This document shows positions 15,349-23,905 of a stretch of DNA of 40,730 bases, in pieces. Made by a program: the position numbers and the translations under genes. The DNA is from an uncultured Eubacteriales bacterium (GTDB lineage: Bacteria; Bacillota; Clostridia; Peptostreptococcales; Anaerovoracaceae), in assembly GCA_900545135.1 (NCBI GenBank), contig UQXL01000023.1, forward strand, positions 1-40,730. The letters are read 5' to 3'. The notes under the pieces were generated by a model that saw only the letters and a program-made list of their open reading frames with translations, was not told the DNA's origin and did not search any database. Numbering within the stretch: the stretch's first letter is position 1; each line of letters opens with the position of its first letter.

Positions 15349-16065
15349 ATGAAGATTTTTGCAATAGGAGATCTGCATCTGTCTTTTGGCGAAGGTGTGG
15401 AAAAACCTATGGATATATTCGGAGACTTGTGGCAGGACCATGCCGCCAGACTTAAAGCGATGTGGCAGGAAACCGTGTCCGGCGATGATATAGTCATACT
15501 GTGCGGCGATATTTCATGGGGGCTGAGACTAGATGAAGCCGAAGCTGATTTCCAGTGGATAAGACAGCTGCCGGGCAAGAAAGTCATCTTCAAGGGAAAC
15601 CACGATCTGTGGTGGCAGTCCGCCGGAAAGCTCAACAGATTATACGGAAGCGAAGATATGACGTTTGTCCAAAACAAATGCTATGTCGTGGAAGCCGGAG
15701 GAAAAAAGACTGCCGTTTGCGGCAGCAGAGGATGGATATGTCCGGGAGAGGAGTTTTTCACTGAAGCGGACAGAAAAATTTATGAAAGAGAGCTGGGCAG
15801 GCTGAAACTTTCACTGGAGGAGGGCAAAGCTTCAGGGGCCGATGAGATAATAGGCGTACTGCACTTTCCGCCCACAAACGATAAGATGCAGGATTCAGGA
15901 TTTACAAGGCTTATGACGGAATACGGAGTAAAGATCTGTGTTTACGGTCATCTTCACGGAAAAGAATCTTTCAGGAAAGGCTTGCAAGGTATATTCAACG
16001 GAGTCAGATATGAGCTGGTATCGCTGGACTACCTGCAAGGTCGGCCAAAGGAGGTTATATTATGA
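15349..16065 (+). CDS. Calcineurin-like metallophosphoesterase
   Basis: 238 residues with the complete dinuclear-metal motif set: GDLH (residues 7-10), GDISWG (about 50), GNHDLWW (about 83) and GHLHGKES near residue 202. It resembles the clostridial phosphohydrolases annotated only as metallophosphoesterase; natural substrate unknown. Its stop overlaps the deoB start (ATGA), so translation is probably coupled to the nucleoside-degradation genes, which makes a nucleotide or sugar phosphate substrate conceivable. A ribosome site is weak (GGGTAAG). Confidence 0.88.
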   Translation: MKIFAIGDLHLSFGEGVEKPMDIFGDLWQDHAARLKAMWQETVSGDDIVILCGDISWGLRLDEAEADFQWIRQLPGKKVIFKGNHDLWWQSAGKLNRLYGSEDMTFVQNKCYVVEAGGKKTAVCGSRGWICPGEEFFTEADRKIYERELGRLKLSLEEGKASGADEIIGVLHFPPTNDKMQDSGFTRLMTEYGVKICVYGHLHGKESFRKGLQGIFNGVRYELVSLDYLQGRPKEVIL

Positions 16066-17231
16066 GTAAAGTTGTATTGATAGTTACAGACAGCATGGGA
16101 GTGGGAGCCCTGCCTGACGCCGCAGCGTACGGAGATGCAGGAGCCGATACTTTCGGTCATATACTGGAAAATAAAAGGGACATCAAGATTCCCAACCTGA
16201 TTAGACTGGGAATAGGAAATATCCAGGGGGTTTCGTGGAAAAATCTGGCCTGTGATAAACCTATAGGAGCTTTCGGCAAGATGGCGGAGGTTTCAAAGGG
16301 CAAGGACACGATAACAGGACACTGGGAAATCGCCGGAATATATACCAAGACGCCGTTTAAAACTTACCCGGAGGGATTTCCGAAAAGCTTTATTGAGGAG
16401 TTTGAAAAGGCCATCGGCGTAGGCATTTTGGGCAATTATCCTGCTTCAGGCACGGAAATCATAGAAAATCTCGGACCGGAGCATGAAGCCACCGGCAAAC
16501 CGATAGTATATACTTCCGCCGACAGCGTGTTTCAGATAGCAGCCAATACAGACGTCATACCGCTTGAGAGGCTTTATGAGATATGCGAAACGGCACGCCG
16601 CATGCTGGTAGGAGACGTGGCCTGCGGAAGAGTAATCGCCAGACCTTACGTGATAAAGGACGGTCAGCGCGTCAGAACGTCTGACAGAAAGGATTACGCT
16701 GTTTCGCCGCCTGAAGACACTGTTCTGGACAATATTAAAAACGCAGGAAAGACGGTCTATGCGGTGGGAAAGATAAGCGACATCTTCGACGGCAAAGGGG
16801 TGACCGAGGCAGTTCATACATCCGGCAACATGGACGGCGTTGACAAGACCATAGAAGCGCTCAGGATGGATTTTGACGGCTTCATCTTCACCAATCTGGT
16901 GGATTTCGACTCACAGTACGGTCACAGGAGAGATGCTGTCGGATATGGAAAGTGCATAGAAGAATTTGACGCTCGGATACCTGAAATAATCGAAGCACTG
17001 GGCGATGACGACGTGCTGATGATCTGCGCCGACCACGGCAACGACCCTGTGCACAGCGGCTTTGACCACACGAGAGAATACGTTCCTATTCTCATATACG
17101 GAAAGAAAGTTAAAGCAGGCGCCGACATCGGCATACGCGAAAGTTTTGCCGACGCGGGAGCTACAGCGGCTGATATTTTAGGAGCAAAAGCAGCAAAGAT
17201 AGGAAAGAGTTTTAAAGAGGTGATTCTCTAA
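16062..17231 (+). CDS. deoB: Phosphopentomutase
   Basis: 389 residues, the standard length. It interconverts (deoxy)ribose 1-phosphate and 5-phosphate in nucleoside salvage. Alkaline-phosphatase-superfamily metal motifs are visible: VTDSMGVGALPDA at the N-terminus, GKDTITGHWE with the phosphorylated Thr, DFDSQYGHRRD, and ADHGNDP near the C-terminus. GGAGG precedes the ATG. It overlaps the phosphoesterase by four bases and the phosphorylase by one, forming a tight deo-type unit. Confidence 0.97.
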   Translation: MSKVVLIVTDSMGVGALPDAAAYGDAGADTFGHILENKRDIKIPNLIRLGIGNIQGVSWKNLACDKPIGAFGKMAEVSKGKDTITGHWEIAGIYTKTPFKTYPEGFPKSFIEEFEKAIGVGILGNYPASGTEIIENLGPEHEATGKPIVYTSADSVFQIAANTDVIPLERLYEICETARRMLVGDVACGRVIARPYVIKDGQRVRTSDRKDYAVSPPEDTVLDNIKNAGKTVYAVGKISDIFDGKGVTEAVHTSGNMDGVDKTIEALRMDFDGFIFTNLVDFDSQYGHRRDAVGYGKCIEEFDARIPEIIEALGDDDVLMICADHGNDPVHSGFDHTREYVPILIYGKKVKAGADIGIRESFADAGATAADILGAKAAKIGKSFKEVIL

Positions 17232-18538
17232 TGAACATGGTAGATTTGATTCAGAAAAAGAAAGACGGAGCAGCGCTGTCCGCTGAAGAGATAAAATGGT
17301 TTGTAGACGGATACGTGGCGGAAACCATTCCTGATTATCAGGTCTCCGCCATGCTGATGGCCATATGCTTTCAGGGGCTGGACAGGGAAGAGATATTTCA
17401 CTTGACCGACGCGATGCGCTATTCAGGCGATACCATAGATTTGTCACCTATAGAGGGAATTAAAGTTGACAAACATTCGACCGGCGGAGTGGGAGATAAG
17501 ACCACCCTCATAGTAGGACCGCTTGCCGCAGCCTGCGGCGTTCCCATCGCCAAGATGAGCGGCAGAGGCCTTGGCTTTACAGGGGGAACGGTAGACAAGA
17601 TGGAATCCATACCGGGCTTTAGGATAGCTCTGGAGCCGGAGGAATTCCTGAGCCAGGTAAATAATATAAAGCTTTCTGTGATAGGACAGACGGCGCATAT
17701 AACGCCGGCGGACAAGAAGCTTTATGCGCTCAGGGACGTGACTGCCACCGTGGATAATTTCGGCCTGATAGCCTCCAGCATCATGAGCAAGAAGCTGGCC
17801 GCCGGAAGCGACGCCATAGTGCTGGACGTAAAAGTGGGCGACGGAGCTTTCATGGAAAACGAAGAAGACGCCAGGATACTTGCAGACCTGATGGTCGATA
17901 TAGGAAACAAAGCAGGCCGCCGCACTGTGGCCGCCATCACGGAGATGGGTCAGCCTCTGGGAAAAGCCGTGGGCAACAGCCTTGAAGTCATAGAAGCCAT
18001 AGAAACTTTAAAGGGAAACGGCCCCGACGATATAACAGAGCTGGCCGAGAGGCTAAGCGGAATCATGGTATATCTGGGCGGAAAGGCAAATACGCCTGAA
18101 GAAGGACTTGAGATGACGAAAAAGGCCCTTAAAGACGGCAGCGGCCTGGCTAAGCTGAGGGAATTCATAAGCGCTCAGGGCGGAAATCCTGATGTAATAG
18201 ATGATTACAGCCTTTTCCCTACTCATTCAATCAAGAAAGAGCTGACGGCAGCGGAAGACGGATATGTCCAGAAGATAGAGGCGAGAAGAATAGGTCTTGC
18301 ATCTCAGCACACGGGAGCAGGACGCGCTACCAAGGAAGATACGATAGACTTGTCGGCCGGCATCTATGTATGCAAAAAAGTAGGCGACAAGGTCAAAGCC
18401 GGAGACGTTCTGGCCGTCTTCTACGGCAACGATGAAGCCAAGCTGGACAGCGCCATGAAGGAAGCTTCAAAGGCCTTCGTCATCGGAGAAGAGCCGGCGA
18501 AGCCGCCTAAGCTGATAAAAGAGATAATAGGATTATAA
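17231..18538 (+). CDS. pdp: Pyrimidine-nucleoside phosphorylase
   Basis: 435 residues. It phosphorolyses uridine, thymidine and deoxyuridine to base and pentose 1-phosphate, feeding DeoB just upstream. The family signature KHSTGGVGDKTT is at residues 81-92, followed by MSGRGLGFTGGTVDKME. Domains: N-terminal all-alpha, central alpha/beta phosphate-binding, C-terminal PYNP domain (IGLASQHTGAGRATKEDTID). The pyrimidine-type enzyme (Pdp) rather than strict thymidine phosphorylase (DeoA) is usual in Bacillota but cannot be decided by eye. GAGG upstream; start overlaps deoB stop. Confidence 0.94.
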   Translation: MNMVDLIQKKKDGAALSAEEIKWFVDGYVAETIPDYQVSAMLMAICFQGLDREEIFHLTDAMRYSGDTIDLSPIEGIKVDKHSTGGVGDKTTLIVGPLAAACGVPIAKMSGRGLGFTGGTVDKMESIPGFRIALEPEEFLSQVNNIKLSVIGQTAHITPADKKLYALRDVTATVDNFGLIASSIMSKKLAAGSDAIVLDVKVGDGAFMENEEDARILADLMVDIGNKAGRRTVAAITEMGQPLGKAVGNSLEVIEAIETLKGNGPDDITELAERLSGIMVYLGGKANTPEEGLEMTKKALKDGSGLAKLREFISAQGGNPDVIDDYSLFPTHSIKKELTAAEDGYVQKIEARRIGLASQHTGAGRATKEDTIDLSAGIYVCKKVGDKVKAGDVLAVFYGNDEAKLDSAMKEASKAFVIGEEPAKPPKLIKEIIGL

Positions 18539-18694
18539 TATAATCATAGTGCAGGCTTTCATTACGCGGAGGAAATAGAGGCCGGCAGGGAAATTTGCCT
18601 TTGCGCCGGGCAGTCCGCGGGGATATGATATATCTTGTGCAGAGCAGTCCGTGGGGCTTGCGAAGAAGAAAATACTGAAAAAGGGGAGCAGAAG

Positions 18695-20041
18695 ATGAAC
18701 AAAGTAGAGAAGTACGTAAAAGATCATGAGGGATTGTGTGTAAAAAACGATACCATACCGCAGGAACTTTTTGAAAAATACGGAGTAAAAAAGGGACTCA
18801 GAGACTTAAACGGCCAGGGTGTTCTTACAGGACTGACCAATATATCTCAGGTCAGATCTTTCGACGAGGTGGACGGCAAGAAAATCCCGTGCGACGGTGA
18901 GCTCCTTTACAGAGGGTATGATGTCAGAGAGTTGGTCAAGGGCGGAATAGGACAGAGATATATATTTGAAGAAGGCGCATATCTTCTGCTTTTCGGTGAA
19001 TTGCCGGACAAAGAAGAACTTGCAGGCTTCAAGGATATAATTTTTCAGTGCATGACGCTTCCGACCAATTTCACGAGGGACGTCATAATGAAAGCGCCGG
19101 GCGCGGATATAATGAATTCGATGACCAGGAGCATACTGACTCTAGCGTCTTATGACCCGCGCAAGGACATCCTGACGCTGGACAATGTTCTGCGGCAGTG
19201 TATCCAGCTGATAGGAATATTTCCGATGCTGGCGGTATATGGTTATCACGCGCATAATCATTACGACAATAACGGAAGCATGTACATCCACCGTCCGAAA
19301 GCCAGATATTCCCTAGCAGAAAATTTTCTCCAGATGCTGAGGCCGGATATGCAGTTCACTGAACTTGAAGCCCGCGTCCTGGACATAGCATTGCTGCTTC
19401 ACATGGAGCACGGCGGCGGAAACAACTCCACTTTTACGACCAGGGTGGTCACTTCATCAGGCTCCGATACTTATTCTGCCATAGCTGCTGCCATGTCTTC
19501 CCTAAAAGGCAAGAAGCACGGCGGCGCCAACCTGATGGTCATGAACATGATGGACGATATTAGAAAACATATATCGGACTATTCGGATAAGGAGGAAATC
19601 GCGGCATATTTAAAGAAACTTCTTCATAAAGAAGCTTTCGACAGAAAGGGTCTCATATACGGAATGGGCCATGCGGTTTATTCTCTTTCAGATCCGAGAG
19701 AAAGAGTCTTCAAAAAATTTGTCGAGCAGCTGGCAAAGGATAAAGGACGCGACAAGGATATGGAGCTTTACAATAATATCGAAGAAATCGCGCCTAAGCT
19801 CATAGCAGAAGACAGAAAGATATTTAAAGGCGTAAGTCCCAACGTGGATTTCTACAGCGGTTTCGTATACGACATGCTGGATATTCCAAAGGAGCTTTAT
19901 ACTCCGCTTTTCGCGGTAGCCAGAGTCGCCGGCTGGAGCGCCCACCGCATGGAGGAACTGATAACCGACAGCAAGATCATCAGACCTGCCTATATGAGCC
20001 TGGCGAAAAAACGCGATTATGTGGACAGGGAATCGCGTTAA
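18695..20041 (+). CDS. Citrate / 2-methylcitrate synthase
   Basis: 448 residues from the ATG at 18695 (GGGGAGC upstream). It condenses acetyl-CoA (or propionyl-CoA) with oxaloacetate. Catalytic regions are visible: MEHGGGNNSTFTTR (first His), GMGHAVYSLSDPR (second His) and VDFYSGFVYDML (Asp region), plus KKHGGANLMVMNMM. It is the Si-type synthase with the clostridial N-terminal extension of about 70 residues. In anaerobes it usually makes 2-oxoglutarate for glutamate rather than running a full TCA cycle; no aconitase or isocitrate dehydrogenase lies nearby. It is transcribed alone and ends at a terminator about 255 bases downstream. Confidence 0.94.
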   Translation: MNKVEKYVKDHEGLCVKNDTIPQELFEKYGVKKGLRDLNGQGVLTGLTNISQVRSFDEVDGKKIPCDGELLYRGYDVRELVKGGIGQRYIFEEGAYLLLFGELPDKEELAGFKDIIFQCMTLPTNFTRDVIMKAPGADIMNSMTRSILTLASYDPRKDILTLDNVLRQCIQLIGIFPMLAVYGYHAHNHYDNNGSMYIHRPKARYSLAENFLQMLRPDMQFTELEARVLDIALLLHMEHGGGNNSTFTTRVVTSSGSDTYSAIAAAMSSLKGKKHGGANLMVMNMMDDIRKHISDYSDKEEIAAYLKKLLHKEAFDRKGLIYGMGHAVYSLSDPRERVFKKFVEQLAKDKGRDKDMELYNNIEEIAPKLIAEDRKIFKGVSPNVDFYSGFVYDMLDIPKELYTPLFAVARVAGWSAHRMEELITDSKIIRPAYMSLAKKRDYVDRESR

Positions 20042-20110
20042 GCCTATCGTGTCAGGCATAAAGCGGTATTTGAACGGCGCTTCAGGTTAAAACAGGAGCC
20101 GTCTTTGAAC

Positions 20111-20227
20111 GGCGGACGCCGTTGCAGCTGAAACAGCCTCTGAACCAACGTCAGATGCCGTTATAGCTGAAACAGACCCTGGACGAACGTCAGATGCCGT
20201 TGCAGCTGAAACAGACCCTGGACTGCG
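20111..20227. repeat. 39-bp tandem repeat, 3 copies
   Basis: Units 20111-20149, 20150-20188 and 20189-20227 share GCCGTTGCAGCTGAAACAG and (A/C)CCTGGAC or close variants. Exact 39-bp period, 80-95% identity by eye. No coding sense found. Confidence 0.9.
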
Positions 20228-20296
20228 AATCCCGTTAAAACTGAAATTTTTAAAGGCGAATAAAAACGAATTTTAATATTGATGCAAAGAAATCAT

Positions 20297-20340
20297 CGGC
20301 TGAATTTCATCCATGGATGTCTTCAGCCGGTTTTTTATTT
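20297..20340 (+). terminator. Intrinsic terminator after citrate synthase and repeats
   Basis: CGGCTGAA / TTCAGCCG stem enclosing the palindrome CATCCATGGATG, followed by GTTTTTTATTTTT. Confidence 0.85.
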
Positions 20341-20350
20341 TTGCACGGGC

Positions 20351-20423
20351 TTTGTCAATTGACTACTCTTTGTCGATTGGTTACTCTATGTAGATTGGAT
20401 GGCTCTTGTCAATTGACCGCCCT
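20351..20423. repeat. 18-bp tandem repeat, 4 degenerate copies
   Basis: Units start at 20351, 20369, 20387 and 20406; consensus TTTGTCAATTGACTACTC. It lies between the terminator and the carboxypeptidase gene, so it may overlap that gene's promoter. Confidence 0.85.
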
Positions 20424-20498
20424 ATGAGCTTTTGACCGTATATTATCCGTCTTTTCGCATATATTTTATAGACCATATTAAGAAAGGACGGCGCTTTT

Positions 20499-21797
20499 AT
20501 GAAATTTAAGAGGAAAGCAAAGAACGCTGAGAATTCCGGAGCAAAAAAGACTGCCGAAAATGAAAAAAGATTTTCCGCCGCGAAGAAAAAAATCTTCGTG
20601 ACCGTATTGGGCTGTGCAGTTATCATGTGCGCGTTTATCGGCATAGGAAAAAATTTTCCGAAACAGGAGCCTATAGAACTGGAAACAGTGTCCGACTCGC
20701 CTGAGGAAGACCAGCAGAAGGCGCCATTTGAGGTGGCCGCTAAAGGCGCAGTCCTCATAGACGCTGACACAGGAGAAGTGCTCTTTCAGCAGGACTGTCA
20801 CGAAGAACTTCCTCTCGCTTCCGTTACAAAGGTAATGACAATGCTCTTGGTTATGGAGGCCGTGGACGAGGGGAAAATAACGCTGGAGGACGAAGTGACC
20901 ATATCTGAAAGAGCGGCTTCCATGGGAGGCAGCCAAATGTATATGGAGTTTGGCGAAACCCATACTGTAGAGGAACTGATGCGCGGCGTGGCGATGGCCA
21001 GCGCCAACGACGGCTGCGTCGCCTTGGCTGAATACGTGGCCGGCAGCGAAGAAATATTTGTCGAAAGGATGAATGAAAAGGCCAAAGAACTGGGGATGAG
21101 AGACAGCCATTTCTGCAATACCAACGGCTTGCCAGTAGCAGATCACTATTCAAGCGCATACGATATAGCATTGATGTCTAAAGAACTTTACCAATATGAA
21201 GAAACCCACGAGTGGTTCACCACCTGGCAGAGCAGCATAACCGTAGGACTTCCGGGAAAAGAAAAGGAGTTCGGGCTGACGAACACCAACAAGCTGATAA
21301 AACAGTATCAGGGCTGCAACGGAATCAAGACAGGATTCACCACAGACGCCGGATACTGCCTTTCAGCTTCCGCCACCAGGGAAGACACTCATTTAATAGC
21401 CGTCGCCTTGGGCTGCGAAACGTCGCAGATAAGAAACACCGAGGTGAGCAAGCTGCTGGACTACGGCTTTGCCAATTTTGAAACTTGCGTCATCGCGGAA
21501 AAAGGTCAGGCAATAGAAGAAATCAGAGTAGAAAACGGCCAGCCTCAGACTCTTAAAGCTGTAACCGCAGACCGCATAACATGTTTGACAGAAAAAGGCG
21601 GCAAAGGCGATATTTCCAGCAAGGCAAAGATAGACGAAAAAGTACATCTGCCTCTTAAAAAAGGAGACAAAGTGGGTGTTTTAAATGTATATCAAGGCGA
21701 TGAAAAGATAGCCGAATATCCTCTCGTAGCAGAGATATCGGTGGAAAAGGCCTCTTTCGGAGAACTGGCTAAAAGATTGGTGAAAAAGATTTTCTGA
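20499..21797 (+). CDS. D-alanyl-D-alanine carboxypeptidase (DacF/PBP5 type)
   Basis: 432 residues. It trims the terminal D-Ala of peptidoglycan pentapeptides at the outer face of the membrane. Peptidase S11 motifs: SVTK with the nucleophile Ser (near residue 109, LASVTKVM), SAN (MASANDG) and KTG (NGIKTGFT). The N-terminus has a basic stretch (residues 1-28) and one hydrophobic helix (IFVTVLGCAVIMCAFIGIG, about 31-49) acting as signal anchor. The C-terminal beta-rich PBP5_C-like domain follows residue 325, and a basic amphipathic tail (ELAKRLVKKIF) probably contacts the membrane. GAAAGGA precedes the ATG. Confidence 0.94.
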   Translation: MKFKRKAKNAENSGAKKTAENEKRFSAAKKKIFVTVLGCAVIMCAFIGIGKNFPKQEPIELETVSDSPEEDQQKAPFEVAAKGAVLIDADTGEVLFQQDCHEELPLASVTKVMTMLLVMEAVDEGKITLEDEVTISERAASMGGSQMYMEFGETHTVEELMRGVAMASANDGCVALAEYVAGSEEIFVERMNEKAKELGMRDSHFCNTNGLPVADHYSSAYDIALMSKELYQYEETHEWFTTWQSSITVGLPGKEKEFGLTNTNKLIKQYQGCNGIKTGFTTDAGYCLSASATREDTHLIAVALGCETSQIRNTEVSKLLDYGFANFETCVIAEKGQAIEEIRVENGQPQTLKAVTADRITCLTEKGGKGDISSKAKIDEKVHLPLKKGDKVGVLNVYQGDEKIAEYPLVAEISVEKASFGELAKRLVKKIF

Positions 21798-21967
21798 CCT
21801 GACTTTTGACCTGGTGAAGAGCAAAGAACTATGAGGCTTTCAGCTCTCAGACAATCGCAGCTGCCGCTGAATTGATAAGGCCTGTAAGATAAACGGCCAG
21901 GGGAGGACTGCCAGTAGGGAAATTTGGCGTAGAAAGGCTGCTCGGACGGAGTGACTGCCGAGCAGAG

Positions 21968-22079
21968 CAACTGACAGGTGGGACAACTGCCGGGCGAACC
22001 AACGGCCGGGTGAATCAACTGACAGGCAGACCAACGGCCGCTTGAATCAGCTGCCAGGAGGGCCAACTGCTGGTTGAAT
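21968..22079. repeat. 16-bp tandem repeat, 7 degenerate copies
   Basis: Units of exactly 16 bp start at 21968, 21984, 22000, 22016, 22032, 22048 and 22064; consensus CAACTGCCGGGTGAAT. This fills most of the gap between the carboxypeptidase and DUF3343 genes; 21798-21967 looks like more decayed copies. Confidence 0.88.
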
Positions 22080-22143
22080 TAGTGCTTCGGGATTTTTACA
22101 TACCAAAGAAAAAAATTCTGATAAACGGCAAGGAGACTGATGG

Positions 22144-22407
22144 ATGGAAAAAGAATATATAATAGCCTTCTCATCATTTTACAAGGCTGCATACGCCCAT
22201 GATTTGCTGGAAGAGGAAGGCATAAGCGCAACGCTCAGAAAACTGCCGACGGAACTGATAAGATCATGCGGCACAGGGCTTTACCTGAAAACATCCGATA
22301 TACGAAGCGCGCAGGAGGTCTTTGAGAGAAGACAGCTTTCGGTACGCGGGATATATGAGATCAGAAAACAGAGCCAGGACGGCAGAAAGTACGTTAAAGT
22401 AAATTGA
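22144..22407 (+). CDS. DUF3343 family protein (putative Se/S carrier-like)
   Basis: 87 residues. The pattern EYIIAFSSFYKAAYAHDLLEEEGISATLRKLP, then RSCGTGLYLKTSD with one conserved Cys, is that of DUF3343 proteins, described as putative Se/S carriers and often found near sulfur- or selenium-handling genes. No such gene is near here, so the role stays open. The ATG is preceded by AAGGAGACTGATGG. It is followed by a long inverted repeat that may end its transcript. Confidence 0.82.
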   Translation: MEKEYIIAFSSFYKAAYAHDLLEEEGISATLRKLPTELIRSCGTGLYLKTSDIRSAQEVFERRQLSVRGIYEIRKQSQDGRKYVKVN

Positions 22408-22413
22408 TATGAC

Positions 22414-22490
22414 AAGCGGACGGCTGCGCCAGACGGGTATTTTCATATACGTATATGTAAATATGCGCCGGAAGTTTGCGCCGCCCGCTT
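22414..22490. repeat. Long inverted repeat with 26-bp near-perfect central palindrome
   Basis: AAGCGG near 22414 pairs with CCGCTT ending 22490. The core 22438-22463 is TATTT-T-CATATACGTATATG-T-AAATA, palindromic with one T/T mismatch. An AT-run follows at 22501, so it may act as a terminator for the DUF3343 gene. Confidence 0.7.
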
Positions 22491-22582
22491 TGGATGTCGG
22501 ATTTTTAATTATATTCGAAGCTGGCGGGACTTGATTGGCGGAGGCAAAGTGGATTTTATTTACTAGTTTTAGTGTTCTGTGG

Positions 22583-22588
22583 TATAAT
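22583..22588 (+). promoter_or_regulatory. Isolated TATAAT upstream of a repeat-rich non-coding stretch
   Basis: TATAAT within GTGGTATAATGTCC, with TTACTA 17 bp upstream as a weak -35. The sequence that follows (22,600-22,850) has no open frame; it contains three related segments (see findings). May start a non-coding RNA. Confidence 0.35.
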
Positions 22589-23004
22589 GTCCGCAGAAGA
22601 TTATAGCGGCTACGCCGAGAGGAAGCGGCCATTGAAACGCCGCTTGGCTGACTGGAGGGCGTTATAATAAACCCAATAATCGTATTGTTCGGCTTCGCTG
22701 CAAGGAAGCGTTTATTGAATCACTTTGCTGAACTGGCTTTGCGGCAATTCATAAGGCGAAAACATTAGTTGAAACGCTTTTTACCTGAACGGAGGATACC
22801 GCAATAAAATCATTACTTTTTGATTTTGAAATACTGAGCTGAAAGGCATAGGTCAAATAAATGTTTTGGTCAGATTTAGGAGAAGTTGGCAAATTTTAAA
22901 TTTGTTGCTGAAATGACAACATATTGAGATAGAAACTAGTAATTTTATAGAGTTTTAGGGTGTCGAATCGTGTCGATGTTGTACATTTTTAAGGTTTATG
23001 TTGA

Positions 23005-23040
23005 TTTTGCCAACATATTTTCAAAAAAATGTTGGCAAAA
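23005..23040. repeat. Inverted repeat of the ATGTTG family, 12-bp stem
   Basis: TTTTGCCAACAT (23005-23016) and ATGTTGGCAAAA (23029-23040), perfect, 12-nt loop. Confidence 0.9.
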
Positions 23041-23476
23041 ACTTGAATATTACGAAATTTGACAACATTTACTTGAACTCATAGCTGATTCGACAAATTT
23101 CGACAGGCATGAACACAAAAGATGTTGGCAAAAATCAAGCAAAGAAAAGAATTGTACAACATTTTCCATAAAATTACAAGGCTGCGAGACTGTAAGATTA
23201 CAAAACCACAAAATTTTAAACTGCAAAACTGCAGCCCATCGACATTGCATGATTAACGAAAATATAAACCAGTTTTTGAAACTGTAGTTTGTATGTGGTG
23301 TGGGAGTCTTGGAGCCATGGAAAACGACGGGTTACTGCTCAATGTTGTAGAATTTTTCAAAAACCATTATATTATACAACAATGCAGTTACGTTATGACC
23401 TCAAGAAGCAGCAAAAATAAAACAATGTTGTAAAATTCAGAAAAAAATTAAAAAAATGCAGCATGCTTAATGCTTT

Positions 23477-23516
23477 ATGTTGTGGAATTTTGAAAAATTA
23501 AGGAATTTTACAACAT
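23477..23516. repeat. Inverted repeat of the ATGTTG family, 15 pairs with G-U
   Basis: ATGTTGTGGAATTTT (23477-23491) and GGAATTTTACAACAT (23502-23516). As RNA all 15 positions pair, four of them as G-U; loop 10 nt. Confidence 0.8.
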
Positions 23517-23558
23517 TGGACGTTTTTTGCACAGCAAAGACCACTTTTAGAGCAAGAG

Positions 23559-23598
23559 ATGTTGTAGAATTTCATAAAATTTCTAAATTCTACAACAT
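23559..23598. repeat. Inverted repeat of the ATGTTG family, 14-bp stem
   Basis: ATGTTGTAGAATTT (23559-23572) and AAATTCTACAACAT (23585-23598), perfect, 12-nt loop, same geometry as 23005-23040. Confidence 0.9.
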
Positions 23599-23651
23599 TG
23601 CGAATATTACAGGTAAATTGGTTCGAGCTTTGGGAAAAAATTGCCGGACTA

Positions 23652-23786
23652 GCTCAACCTTCGGCCTAGCCAAACTCTCGCCAAGATCAATGGTCAGCCG
23701 AGCTCAACCCTCAGCCGAGTTCAACCGCCGGCCAGGATAAACCATAAGTCAAGATTGACCGCCGGCCAAGGGCAGCCATCAGGCGG
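23652..23786. repeat. 17-bp tandem repeat, 8 degenerate copies
   Basis: Units start at 23652, 23669 (16 bp), 23685, 23702, 23719, 23736, 23753 and 23770; consensus GCTCAACCCTCAGCCGA. It resembles a shifted form of the 16-bp repeat at 21968. It sits about 120 bases before the giant fusion gene. Confidence 0.85.
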
Positions 23787-23905
23787 GAGAGGTGGTGGTT
23801 AGCCGGCCAAAGTCAGCCATAAAAGGCAAGTATAAAAGATAAACACAAAGAGCAGATATTACGGTTAAATTCAAATATAAGGATCAAATTTTAGGAGCGA
23901 AAGCT

